Made by a program: the position numbers and the translations under genes. From positions 1 to 15,677 of the forward strand of contig CAMDGW010000038.1 of assembly GCA_945897695.1 (NCBI GenBank): 15,677 bases of DNA. The letters run 5' to 3'. Shown here piece after piece: positions 6,610 through 14,894 of the stretch (position 1 is the first letter of the stretch; every line of letters starts with the position of its first letter). A model generated the notes under the pieces. The model was not told the DNA's origin. It searched no databases and saw nothing but the letters and a program-made list of their open reading frames with translations. The DNA comes from Pseudobacteriovorax antillogorgiicola. GTDB lineage: Bacteria > Bdellovibrionota_B > Oligoflexia > Oligoflexales > RGVZ01.

Positions 6610-8604
6610 ATGATGTTATGGATCATGCTTTTAGCTCCTCTGGTTGGTGCGGCCCTAAATGGGCTTGTTCTGCGTAAAGCGCCGAAGACGGTAAGCCATC
6701 TGGTGGCTGTGGGAGCTATGGCAGTTTCTTTTGCAGCAGCTCTTGCCATGTATCTCGAAATGATGAAACAGGGTGGCGAGCCAACCACATATCTTGCCTT
6801 TGATTGGCTTGATGCTGGTGGGTTTCACGCCCCATTCAAGTATATTGTGGACCGACTTTCGGGTCTGATGATGTTGGTGGTCACTGGCATTGGTACCCTC
6901 ATTCACATATATGCCGGCGGCTATATGCATGAGGAAAAGTCCACGGCCCGCTTCTTCTCTTACCTCAACTTGTTTGTGTTTATGATGCTTCAGCTTGTTA
7001 TGGGCGATAACCTGATGGTTATGTTTGTTGGCTGGGAAGGCGTCGGTCTTTGTTCCTATCTTTTGATTGGCTATTGGTTCCATGATGATAAAAATGCTGC
7101 GGCGGGCATGAAAGCATTCTTGGTTAATCGCATTGGCGATATCGGCTTCCTTCTTGGCATTTTTCTCACCTACAAACATTTTGGCACTGTCAGTTTCTCT
7201 GAACTTAGAGAATTAATTGGCGAAAACACCCTGGATGCGATTCACCTGGGCGCCATAGGTTGGATCACTCTTTGTCTATTTATTGGAGCAACTGGTAAGT
7301 CGGCGCAGCTTCCGCTTTACGTTTGGCTTCCTGATGCTATGGCTGGTCCTACCCCAGTCTCAGCCCTGATTCACGCCGCAACGATGGTCACAGCTGGTAT
7401 CTATATGATGACCCGCCTAAACTTTATGTTCTATTTGGCTCCTACGACCATGCATGTTGTGGCGGTTGTTGGCGGATTGACCGCGTTGATGGCTGCAACG
7501 ATTGCCATTGTGCAGTCAGACATCAAGAAAGTTTTGGCCTATTCAACTGTTAGTCAGCTTGGCTACATGGTAATGGCCTGCGGTGTCGGAGCTTTTGAAG
7601 CCGGTGTCTTCCATCTTTTCACACATGCTTGCTTTAAGGCTTTGATGTTCCTTGGGGCTGGTTCTGTCATTGTCGCTATGCACCATGAACAAGACATGTT
7701 TAAGATGGGTGGTCTACGCAAATACATGCCGATCACGCACATTGTTTTCTTAATCGGCGTACTAGCCATTATTGGCATGCCGCCTTTTGCCGGGTTTTTC
7801 TCGAAAGATGAGATTCTTTGGAAGTCGTTTATCGGTGGCGGTCCGCTTCTTTGGGGAGTTGGCGCTATAACGGCTGGATGCACCTCCTTTTATATGGTGC
7901 GTTTGCTGTGTTTGACATTCTATGGCGAGCATCGCGGCGGCGGACACTCAAGTCATGGCCATGATGATGCTCATGGTCATAGCGATCATAAGGTGCATGG
8001 TGATGGGCACTCCCATGGGCATACTCCTCATGAAACAGGGGTTAACATGTGGGGGCCGCTTGTGATTTTGGCACTCATGAGTGCTGGGGTTGGTCTGCTT
8101 GGTGTGCCCCACGTGCTTGGTGGACACAATATTTTTGAAGAATATCTTAAACCTGTGATTCTCATTCCTGAGGCGGCAGAGGAACATTGGGCATTCTTAG
8201 AAGCAAGCTACAGTCACTCACTTGAGATTGGTTTGATGGCGGCGTCTGTGGTGATCATGCTGATCGCATCAGGAACGGCAGTCGTTCTCTACGGGAGAGG
8301 GCCGAAGCCAGTTCTCGATACTTGGAAGAAGTCAATGTCTGGCGTTTATAACACTCTATCCAACAAGTACTTTGTGGATGAGTTCTATTTTGCAAAGATT
8401 GTTCAGCCTGTGCATGACATGGCTGAATTCTTGTGGGCATTTGTAGATGTAAAAATAATTGATGGTGCTGTGAACGGTGTTGGCGAATTCTGTAGATTTA
8501 TCGCAGGGACTCTGAGCTTTAAAATGACGGGTTCAATTCACCGTCATGCAATGGTTTTGGTGCTCGGATTGGTTTGCTTGCTTTCGGCCTTGGTTATTCA
8601 TTAA
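6610..8604 (+). CDS. nuoL: NADH-quinone oxidoreductase subunit L, with His-rich loop
   Basis: NuoL (ND5) is the distal antiporter-like pump of complex I. The 664-residue protein has the pump core with Glu143 in GWEGVGLCSYLLIGYW and Lys230 in GATGKSAQLPLYVWLPDA. HAATMVTAGIYMM follows. The C-terminus carries the long lateral-helix region (about 570-625) and a final anchoring helix. It is about 50 residues longer than E. coli NuoL. Part of the extra length is a loop at residues 446-474 with 11 histidines in 29 positions, separating the core from the next helix. Many bacterial NuoL proteins vary at this loop, so this is an extension rather than a fusion. Start: GGGAG at 6598-6602 precedes ATG 6610; a second ATG follows directly at 6613 and could serve instead. 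Confidence 0.97.
   Translation: MMLWIMLLAPLVGAALNGLVLRKAPKTVSHLVAVGAMAVSFAAALAMYLEMMKQGGEPTTYLAFDWLDAGGFHAPFKYIVDRLSGLMMLVVTGIGTLIHIYAGGYMHEEKSTARFFSYLNLFVFMMLQLVMGDNLMVMFVGWEGVGLCSYLLIGYWFHDDKNAAAGMKAFLVNRIGDIGFLLGIFLTYKHFGTVSFSELRELIGENTLDAIHLGAIGWITLCLFIGATGKSAQLPLYVWLPDAMAGPTPVSALIHAATMVTAGIYMMTRLNFMFYLAPTTMHVVAVVGGLTALMAATIAIVQSDIKKVLAYSTVSQLGYMVMACGVGAFEAGVFHLFTHACFKALMFLGAGSVIVAMHHEQDMFKMGGLRKYMPITHIVFLIGVLAIIGMPPFAGFFSKDEILWKSFIGGGPLLWGVGAITAGCTSFYMVRLLCLTFYGEHRGGGHSSHGHDDAHGHSDHKVHGDGHSHGHTPHETGVNMWGPLVILALMSAGVGLLGVPHVLGGHNIFEEYLKPVILIPEAAEEHWAFLEASYSHSLEIGLMAASVVIMLIASGTAVVLYGRGPKPVLDTWKKSMSGVYNTLSNKYFVDEFYFAKIVQPVHDMAEFLWAFVDVKIIDGAVNGVGEFCRFIAGTLSFKMTGSIHRHAMVLVLGLVCLLSALVIH
7945..8031 (+). 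repeat. Histidine-rich low-complexity segment within nuoL
   Basis: Codons 446-474 of nuoL encode His alternating with Gly, Asp and Ser (for example HGHSDHKVHGDGHSHGH), 11 His in 29 residues. It follows a conserved membrane helix ending LLCLTFYGEHRG and precedes the next helix. Such strings can bind divalent metals; whether this one does is unknown. Confidence 0.85.
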
Positions 8605-8629
8605 TCCCAATCTAAGGGTTTGTTTGAAA

Positions 8630-10183
8630 ATGGAACTTATCAACTCGCATATTCTATCTTTTTTGATCTTCATGCCGCTAATGGCTGCTGGGGTCGTATT
8701 GGCGTTGCCATCTTTGCAGGCGGCGCGCATGGTTGCCATGCTCGCATCGGTGGTGGCATTCCTGGGTGGGCTTCATGTGTGGTACTGGTTCGATGGAACG
8801 TCAGCTGCCCTGCAGTTTGTAGAAAGCTATGAATGGATCCCGTCCATGGGTATTAAATACATCGTTGGCGTTGACGGGCTTAGTCTTCTTTTGGTCGTAT
8901 TGACCACCTTTCTGATGCCGCTTGTACTTTTGAGTCAATGGCATCTCGAAGAGTCAGGCCAAAAAAACTTTATAGCTCTTTTGCTTGCTCTTGAGTCCGG
9001 CATGATCGGAGCGTTGGCCGCAATGGACATGGTGTTCTTTTACGTCTTCTGGGAAGCCATGCTGATTCCGATGTATTTCATCATTGGTGTTTGGGGTGGT
9101 AAGCGTCGTATTTACGCCGCCACTAAGTTTGTTCTCTACACTGTCATTGGCTCGCTACTGATGCTCGCCGCTGCAGTGATTCTCTACTTCGCTCACTTCC
9201 GTCAGACCGGAGTGTATTCGACAAGTCTGTTGGACCTCTACCAGGTCAAACTCCCCCTGGCGACCCAGATGTGGATGTTTGCAGCATTTGCTGTAGCGTT
9301 TGCAATCAAAGTGCCAATGTGGCCGTTCCACACATGGTTGCCCGATGCTCACGTAGAAGCGCCAACCGTGGGTTCCGTGATCCTTGCCGGTGTATTGCTG
9401 AAGATGGGTACCTACGGCCTTCTTCGCTACGCTTTACCTCTGTTTCCGGAAGCGATGGCTGCCTCGGCTCCTGTCCTAATCTTCTGTGGTGTGGTTGGAA
9501 TTATTTACGGCGCGTTGACAGCGTGGGTTCAAAAAGATGCTAAGAAGATGGTAGCTTATTCTTCTGTGTCTCATCTCGGGTTCGTCGTCATTGGATCTTT
9601 TGCCATCATGGCGGGCGGTGAGCTCAGTGTGGAGGCCCTGACGGGTGCAACCTATCAAATGATCAACCACGGGATTTCTACGGGAGCATTGTTCTTTCTT
9701 GTGGGGGTGATCTACGAGCGACGTCACACAAGAATGCTTGCTGATTTTGGTGGGCTTGCAGAAAACATGCCTCTTTTTGCCATCATGTTGATAGTGGCCA
9801 CTCTAAGTTCGGTTGGACTACCTGGTACTGGCGGATTTGTCGGGGAATTCTTGATTCTGAATGGAACGTTTCAGGCGATGCCTCTGGCGGCCGTTTTCGC
9901 ATCGCTAGGCGTTTTGCTTGGTGCGGTGTACATGCTAACTCTTTGTCGTAAGATTTTATTTGGACCTCTGGACAAGCCAGAAAATAAAGAGATGGAAGAT
10001 TTGAACGCAAGAGAACTTGGTTACCTTGTGCCGCTTGCCGTGCTGGCGATAGCGATGGGCGTATTTCCTAATGCCTTTATGGGTAAGACAAAGCCATCGA
10101 TTGAGCACCTTGCGAAGAATTATAAGAATTACAGTCTCGATTACCGCATGGGATCTGAGATGACGTCGAAGTCGGCAAACTAA
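8630..10183 (+). CDS. nuoM: NADH-quinone oxidoreductase subunit M
   Basis: NuoM (ND4) is the middle antiporter-like pump of complex I. The 517-residue protein has the essential Glu142 in FYVFWEAMLIPMYFIIGVW and Lys227 in AFAIKVPMWPFHTWLPDAH. EAPTVGSVILAGVLLKMGTY follows. QKDAKKMVAYSSVSHLGFV and GLPGTGGFVGEF mark the later core helices. The open frame extends upstream into nuoL, but those residues are unlike the family. ATG 8630 gives the usual N-terminus; AAGGG at 8614-8618 is 11 bases away, somewhat far. A TTG at 8624 in the same frame would have a spacing of 5 and remains possible, adding two residues. The hydrophilic C-terminal tail is about 25 residues. Confidence 0.96.
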   Translation: MELINSHILSFLIFMPLMAAGVVLALPSLQAARMVAMLASVVAFLGGLHVWYWFDGTSAALQFVESYEWIPSMGIKYIVGVDGLSLLLVVLTTFLMPLVLLSQWHLEESGQKNFIALLLALESGMIGALAAMDMVFFYVFWEAMLIPMYFIIGVWGGKRRIYAATKFVLYTVIGSLLMLAAAVILYFAHFRQTGVYSTSLLDLYQVKLPLATQMWMFAAFAVAFAIKVPMWPFHTWLPDAHVEAPTVGSVILAGVLLKMGTYGLLRYALPLFPEAMAASAPVLIFCGVVGIIYGALTAWVQKDAKKMVAYSSVSHLGFVVIGSFAIMAGGELSVEALTGATYQMINHGISTGALFFLVGVIYERRHTRMLADFGGLAENMPLFAIMLIVATLSSVGLPGTGGFVGEFLILNGTFQAMPLAAVFASLGVLLGAVYMLTLCRKILFGPLDKPENKEMEDLNARELGYLVPLAVLAIAMGVFPNAFMGKTKPSIEHLAKNYKNYSLDYRMGSEMTSKSAN

Positions 10184-10205
10184 GAATTAGAACCTGTTAA
10201 ATCTC

Positions 10206-10210
10206 AGGAG
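10206..10210 (+). promoter_or_regulatory. Ribosome binding site supporting a GTG start for nuoN
   Basis: AGGAG at 10206-10210 is 6 bases before GTG 10217. No in-frame ATG occurs before the first membrane helix, so GTG is taken as the start. Confidence 0.75.
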
Positions 10211-10216
10211 TTCATC

Positions 10217-11716
10217 GTGAATTTTGAAATCCCACATCTGACCGCAAGTTTTTATGGAGCGGCGTTGCCAATCCTGCTTCTATGTACATCTGGCATCGTT
10301 GCCTTGCTTATGGGGGTTAGTAAAAACCTCAACGGTCCAAAAGCTAATTATTGGCTTAATTTTGGAGCTTTACTGGTTTCCCTGCTTGCAGTGATTCGTC
10401 AGTATGGAATTTCTGGTTCTGCTAGTGAAATGTTTTTGAGTGGCGGATTTATTGCGGGGCGTCTTGGTTTCTTTGGTCAGGGAGCCATCATTGGTATTGC
10501 TCTTGTGGTCTCATTGCTTATGGGTGAAGGCTATCTGAAGGATAAATTCTTCCGCGGAGAAATTATTGCCTTATTCCATATGGTGATCGCGGGCATGTGT
10601 ACCATGGTCGCTACAGATGACTTGATCACTCTCTTTGTTGGTCTTGAGATGGCGTCCATTGGCGTATACGCATTGATTGGGTACACAAGCCCCACCAAAC
10701 TTTCTCAGGAAGGTGCAATTAAGTATTTCGTACTTGGGTCAGTAGCTGCTGCGATTTTGTTGTTTGGATTTGCGTTTTTATACGCTGCAACTGGAACCCT
10801 GCGCATCAGCGAAATCAGCTCTTCCATTGGGAAGGTTAGCGGTCATGCGTGGGTGGAGCTTGGAGCTATCCTGACGTTAGCCGGATTTGGTTTTAAGATG
10901 GCCCTCGTGCCGTTTCACATGTGGACTCCCGATGCATACGAAGGCTCACCTACTGGCCTTACTGCTTTTATGGCAACAGCAATGAAGACCATGATAATGG
11001 TCACGGCTATTCGCTTTTTCGAAAATGGTCTCGACGGTGTTCACGGCATCTGGATGCCAGTGATAGGATTTATGGCCGCGGCGTCGCTGCTCTTTGCCAA
11101 CATCATGGCGCTAGCCCAGCAGAGTGTAAAACGAATGCTTGCTTACTCGTCCATTGCCCACAGTGGCTATATGGCATTGGCGTTTGCCTCGATGAGTGGA
11201 GGAGTTTCTCAGTACGCCGTCCCGTCGATTCTGTTCTATTTGATCGGATATGTCCTGGTAAGTCTTGGTGCGTTTGCTGTGATTATGTGGCTTGAAAACG
11301 AACGCTGCGAGAATATTATTATTGATGATCTCACAGGTCTTTCCAGGCAGCATCCTTATGCTGCCGTGGCTTTGGCCCTGTTCATGTTTAGTCTTGGGGG
11401 CATGCCGCCCACAGTTGGATTTATCAGCAAGCTTTATATTTTTAATTCAGCCCTCAGTAACAATATGATTGGTCTGGTGGTTATCGCTGCCATCGGCTCA
11501 ACTATTTCGCTCTACTACTACATGCGCATCATTGTGCGCATGTTTATGATGGATTCCAGTCCTGTTCTTGGCGCATTGATTAAGCCGGTGGCGTCAAAGG
11601 TGACGGTCGGCGTGGTTTTGGCATGTGCCATCTTGGTGATTTTGTTCGGGACGGTTCTTCCTGAGTCGGGCCTTAGGGTGGCAAGACATACGGCCGGCGA
11701 AGTCACGGGCGGGTAA
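10217..11716 (+). CDS. nuoN: NADH-quinone oxidoreductase subunit N
   Basis: NuoN (ND2) is the proximal antiporter-like pump, adjacent to NuoK. The 499-residue protein is of normal bacterial length. Key pump residues are Glu144 in LFVGLEMASIGVYALIGY and Lys227 in GFGFKMALVPFHMWTPDAY. EGSPTGLTAFMATAMK follows. EGAIKYFVLGSVAAAILLFG and KRMLAYSSIAHSGYMALAF are further family segments, and GGMPPTVGFISKLYIF marks the late core helix. It is the last gene of the operon, 33 bases after nuoM. The transcript would then run about 90 bases without a recognisable gene to a strong terminator. Confidence 0.96.
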   Translation: MNFEIPHLTASFYGAALPILLLCTSGIVALLMGVSKNLNGPKANYWLNFGALLVSLLAVIRQYGISGSASEMFLSGGFIAGRLGFFGQGAIIGIALVVSLLMGEGYLKDKFFRGEIIALFHMVIAGMCTMVATDDLITLFVGLEMASIGVYALIGYTSPTKLSQEGAIKYFVLGSVAAAILLFGFAFLYAATGTLRISEISSSIGKVSGHAWVELGAILTLAGFGFKMALVPFHMWTPDAYEGSPTGLTAFMATAMKTMIMVTAIRFFENGLDGVHGIWMPVIGFMAAASLLFANIMALAQQSVKRMLAYSSIAHSGYMALAFASMSGGVSQYAVPSILFYLIGYVLVSLGAFAVIMWLENERCENIIIDDLTGLSRQHPYAAVALALFMFSLGGMPPTVGFISKLYIFNSALSNNMIGLVVIAAIGSTISLYYYMRIIVRMFMMDSSPVLGALIKPVASKVTVGVVLACAILVILFGTVLPESGLRVARHTAGEVTGG

Positions 11717-11807
11717 GTCCATTACCAGACGAGACGGTTAGACTTGAAACAAGCCTTCGGATTTTGTTTGAAAGAAGTGCTTTATAGTTTTGAAATACCA
11801 TCGTGAT

Positions 11808-11840
11808 AAGAGGCCCTAAGTAAAGGGCCTCTTTCTTTAA
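11808..11840 (+). terminator. Intrinsic terminator of the nuo operon
   Basis: AAGAGGCCCT (11808-11817), loop AAGTAA, and AGGGCCTCTT (11824-11833) form a perfect 10-bp GC-rich stem followed by TCTTTAA. On the minus strand the same hairpin lies just past the stop of the DUF4340 gene and may also end that transcript. Its downstream tail there (ATCACG) lacks a U-run, so termination would be weaker in that direction. The rest of 11717-11847 shows no gene. Confidence 0.88.
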
Positions 11841-11847
11841 TCAGCTT

Positions 11848-13329
11848 TTATTTCATTAAATCCGGTGGTGCTCCTCCAGCAGGATTTCCTCCACTTGCTT
11901 CATCTCCGACGGGGGTCATTTTGTTTGGTGAGAGGCTGGCGATGGTGGACCGTTTGGATTTGTAAATTTGCGGTGCATCGGACCGACGAATGTAGATCAT
12001 CTCGGGGTTGTCCTGGGCAGTCCAAACGTCAATCGTGATGTCTTTTTCCTTAGGTGAAAGTCCAAGAATCACCCGGTGCTTTGGGGCTTTGGGAAGGTTT
12101 TTTGCCACCGCGCTAGAGCTATCGAATACATCCTCGGCGCGGGCATATTCAAGGTCTACCACTAGGCCTCTAATATGATTAGCGGTCGCAGGTTTTTCTT
12201 CGGCCTTACCACTAAATTTCCCGTCAGGAGAGAAGTTTCCAGCGTCCTCGGCTCGATACCAGTCCGTGGCGACCTTTGCAAAGGATTCTCCATCAATCGT
12301 GACTTTAGTCACGTCAGATGATCCAAAGGAAAAGATTTTCTTATCTCTCAGATCCTTGGCTGTTTTTAGGATTTTGCTGCGGGCGTCGGTAGGTACCTTA
12401 AAGACAGCCGTAATGCCGCTGACCTGGGCATAAAACGCATCTTTAACTTGGCTGACAGTTAAACTGATGGGCGTATCTTTTTTTGAAAGCTCTAATTTTG
12501 CCAGAAGATTCTTATCTGAAAGTGAGGACAAAAGTTCTTTTGAGGGGTGATCAAAAAACTCTTCAGCTTTTATGCCAAAAACATCCTCAAGGTAATTTTT
12601 TATGGAGACGTTATCGCCTGGAGTCGTGCTTGGGCCTTGGATCGTCCACTTCCCGTCGTTTTGCACGAGATTCAGCGATTCAAGTTTAGCCCCAGATTTA
12701 GTTGTCAGCTTCACGGCAGTAATGTCAGACGGTGATCCTGAAAGAACTTTTTTATCCCGAAGGTCAAAAAGAGTCTTTGCAGTCGAAGTGGCAATATATT
12801 GACTGCCTGTGTAGACAGTGTCGGCATTACTTGTAGCCGTGTAGACGCTAAAACCAACGGGAGTATTAAGTCCAACGAAGAACTTAACCTTTTTATTATC
12901 TTTTGTTTCAATCTCGATTTCGCGTCTTGGATTAGCGAGACCAAATTGAGGCCACTGCTCTTTTGATTTTGATACTTCTGACTCCGTCTTATAATCTGTC
13001 ACGTTCTTAATTAGATCAGCTACTACCTGCTGATCCGCCGTTGTTGTGACGGGCGATATAATGTCCCAGCTGCTACCATTTAATCGCAGGGTGATTTCAG
13101 TAAGCTTTGACAGATCAGGTGCGGCTCCGGGCGTTTTTTCGCCCCCAGAATCGTCATTCGTTGTCTTTAACCTAAGCCCGGTAACGGAATCAGGTGTGAT
13201 GGAAAGGAGAACCCCTTTGGTCTCCTTTTCCTTTTCTTCATTCTTGGTTTTCCATTCGTCCCAGGTTGCCAGAGCCCCAAGTCCAACTAAAAGCGTTGTA
13301 AGCCCGGCGACCTGCTTCCATTTTTGCAT
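11848..13329 (-). CDS. DUF4340 domain protein, membrane anchored, with two repeats
   Basis: This 493-residue protein starts with a single hydrophobic segment (about 7-23) after KWK, which would anchor it in the inner membrane with the bulk in the periplasm. A charged stretch (24-38) follows. The body shows DUF4340 features: WDIISPVTTTADQ (88-100), FGLANPRREIEI (129-140), and then DLRDKKVL (189-196). The pattern LRDKK recurs at 327-331 (DLRDKKIFSFGSSDVTKVTI), suggesting two tandem copies of the domain. The C-terminus is Gly/Pro/Ala-rich. The function of DUF4340 proteins is not established; they often neighbour GldG-type ABC components, as here. The start codon shares one base with the GldG stop (TAATG), and AGGAGA lies about 9 bases upstream, so the two are probably translated together. 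The family call is made from motifs only. Confidence 0.8.
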   Translation of the reverse strand: MQKWKQVAGLTTLLVGLGALATWDEWKTKNEEKEKETKGVLLSITPDSVTGLRLKTTNDDSGGEKTPGAAPDLSKLTEITLRLNGSSWDIISPVTTTADQQVVADLIKNVTDYKTESEVSKSKEQWPQFGLANPRREIEIETKDNKKVKFFVGLNTPVGFSVYTATSNADTVYTGSQYIATSTAKTLFDLRDKKVLSGSPSDITAVKLTTKSGAKLESLNLVQNDGKWTIQGPSTTPGDNVSIKNYLEDVFGIKAEEFFDHPSKELLSSLSDKNLLAKLELSKKDTPISLTVSQVKDAFYAQVSGITAVFKVPTDARSKILKTAKDLRDKKIFSFGSSDVTKVTIDGESFAKVATDWYRAEDAGNFSPDGKFSGKAEEKPATANHIRGLVVDLEYARAEDVFDSSSAVAKNLPKAPKHRVILGLSPKEKDITIDVWTAQDNPEMIYIRRSDAPQIYKSKRSTIASLSPNKMTPVGDEASGGNPAGGAPPDLMK

Positions 13330-14888
13330 TATGCTTGTCTCCTCTTAAGCCAATAAAATGAGCCAACTCCCAAGAAAATGAATGGATAGATGAAACATAT
13401 AAACAGGAGATTTAATGTTGCGCCGCCGGACATAAGAGTCAAAGTACTCTTTGTCGTGTCCTTTGGGCGAATAGCAATAAAGTCTTCATCCTGTGTAAGC
13501 CAGCTCACCGTGTTGGCAAGCAAGTCTCTATTTTCTGCTGTCTGCGCTCCTTGGTTGGTTGCAAACTGAGCAGAGCCAAAAGCTGCTATTCTTGCATCCT
13601 TCTCGCCAACTTTACCGGTGGCAGTTCCCATTACGGCAAAAGACCCTTGTTCAACGCGTTCTTTGGTTAGGCCTTTAAGGTCTGCAGCTGAGTGAACATT
13701 TTTGACGCGGACGGTAGTTTCCCCAGCCGTTTTCCCAATGAGACTTACTTTAAACTTGGCTGAATTTTCTGGGTTTTCTGCGATAGTGCGTGTGTTTTGG
13801 AAAAGAACCGCAACATTGCTCTTTCGTGCAAAGTCTTTGGTGATAGGGCTGAATTCATCAAATTCCTGAATTATGGCGTTGTTTTGTCCAAGTAGCTGGG
13901 CTCTTGGATCGTCAGGAAGAAGAATCATTAAGTCGTTATTAAAAGACAGTCCATAGTTTGAAAGGAACTTATTTAGATTTTCTGTCGGAATCATGGCGTC
14001 GACCAAAACAAGTACGCTTCCACCTTTGCCAACAAATTCTTCTAGAAATTTAACTTCAGGTTCTTTGAAATCATATTTTGGACCGGCGATGACGAATGCT
14101 GCTGCATCGTCTGGAACCTTGCCGGCATCGAGCAGCGTAACGTCGGCCACATCATAACGATTATTTTTAAGCTCCTGGGACATCTGTTCAAAACCAGCTG
14201 GGTCTTGGCCTGAGAGTTGACCTTCTCCGTGACCTTTTGAGAAGTAGATTTTCTTGGAGCCTTCTTTGAGAACGGCGACTAAGGCGTTAGTAATTTTTTC
14301 TTCCGTAAATGTTGTAACCCGGTTTTCCTGGGTTCCAAGCTTAAAAATTGCCGTATTACCACTCGTCAACTTGTCAGCCATTGCGCGGGCATTTTCTTTC
14401 TGAGGATTCACGTATTCGATTTTTATTTTGGAATCTTTAGCCATATAGAGACTCATTAGATCCCTGAATGTTTGTTCTTGCTGCTGGTCAATGAAGTATG
14501 CAGTGACATTTAGCGGCACATCCTTCTTCGCCAGAGTCTCCATAGCCTTTAAGCTTTGGTCAGACAGTGTGTTGGTCTTGTCTCGGCTGATGTCCCAAGT
14601 TTTATCGAAGCGAGGCCTGCTCGTAATCACGGCGATGCCAATGAATACCAAAACAGCGAGAATCAGCACGGCACCTGAAGAGGCTCCGTACTTAGCTCCT
14701 TTACGCGCAAAGAATTTCTTGAATCCTTCGAGATCAAGCCAAACCCAGAGAGCCACCAGACCGGCAGCCATGCCCCACCCAAGTCCCTTGAAAAGTAATG
14801 CCTGACCTGTGAAGCTCGATGCCAGCGTTGCGCCAAATGCTGCAATAAATAGGGCTAAAAACGGTAAAATAAATAATCCGCTACGCAT
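13329..14888 (-). CDS. GldG-type ABC transporter auxiliary protein
   Basis: This 519-residue protein matches the family of ABC auxiliary components related to GldG (COG3225, ABC_transp_aux). Predicted membrane segments lie near 4-24, 34-51, 70-89 and 492-514, the last followed by the basic end LKRRQA. Between the third and fourth is a large extracytoplasmic region. It opens with the family hallmark RFDKTWDISRDKTNTLSDQS (93-112), a linker found just after the helix in these proteins. SKGHGEGQL (217-225) corresponds to the conserved GHGE motif, followed by alternating strand and helix segments. An unusually long hydrophobic N-terminus (two extra helices) precedes the canonical helix. GGAGGT 8 bases upstream of the ATG supports the start; it overlaps the stop of the permease gene. 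In Bacteroidetes GldG takes part in gliding; outside that phylum the cargo and role are unknown. Confidence 0.85.
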   Translation of the reverse strand: MRSGLFILPFLALFIAAFGATLASSFTGQALLFKGLGWGMAAGLVALWVWLDLEGFKKFFARKGAKYGASSGAVLILAVLVFIGIAVITSRPRFDKTWDISRDKTNTLSDQSLKAMETLAKKDVPLNVTAYFIDQQQEQTFRDLMSLYMAKDSKIKIEYVNPQKENARAMADKLTSGNTAIFKLGTQENRVTTFTEEKITNALVAVLKEGSKKIYFSKGHGEGQLSGQDPAGFEQMSQELKNNRYDVADVTLLDAGKVPDDAAAFVIAGPKYDFKEPEVKFLEEFVGKGGSVLVLVDAMIPTENLNKFLSNYGLSFNNDLMILLPDDPRAQLLGQNNAIIQEFDEFSPITKDFARKSNVAVLFQNTRTIAENPENSAKFKVSLIGKTAGETTVRVKNVHSAADLKGLTKERVEQGSFAVMGTATGKVGEKDARIAAFGSAQFATNQGAQTAENRDLLANTVSWLTQDEDFIAIRPKDTTKSTLTLMSGGATLNLLFICFIYPFIFLGVGSFYWLKRRQA

Positions 14889-14894
14889 AGTTGT

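Noticed and set aside
6655..7179. A 174-codon open frame on the minus strand inside nuoL
   Set aside because: It is fully antisense to a strongly conserved gene, has no recognisable motif or ribosome binding site, and is composed of residues expected from antisense reading of membrane codons.
8546..8629. Upstream extension of nuoM into nuoL
   Set aside because: The added residues (MQWFWCSDWF and following) are a shadow of the nuoL end. ATG 8630 or TTG 8624 gives the normal NuoM N-terminus.
11783..11788. TATAGT as a possible -10 box after nuoN
   Set aside because: No -35 box at 16-18 bases upstream, and no gene follows before the terminator on the same strand.
11744..11795. Three direct copies of TTGAAA at 11744, 11768 and 11790, spaced 24 and 22 bases
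   Set aside because: They lie in AT-rich DNA after the nuoN stop, in a transcribed trailer, and the hexamer is common by chance. No promoter or start follows them.
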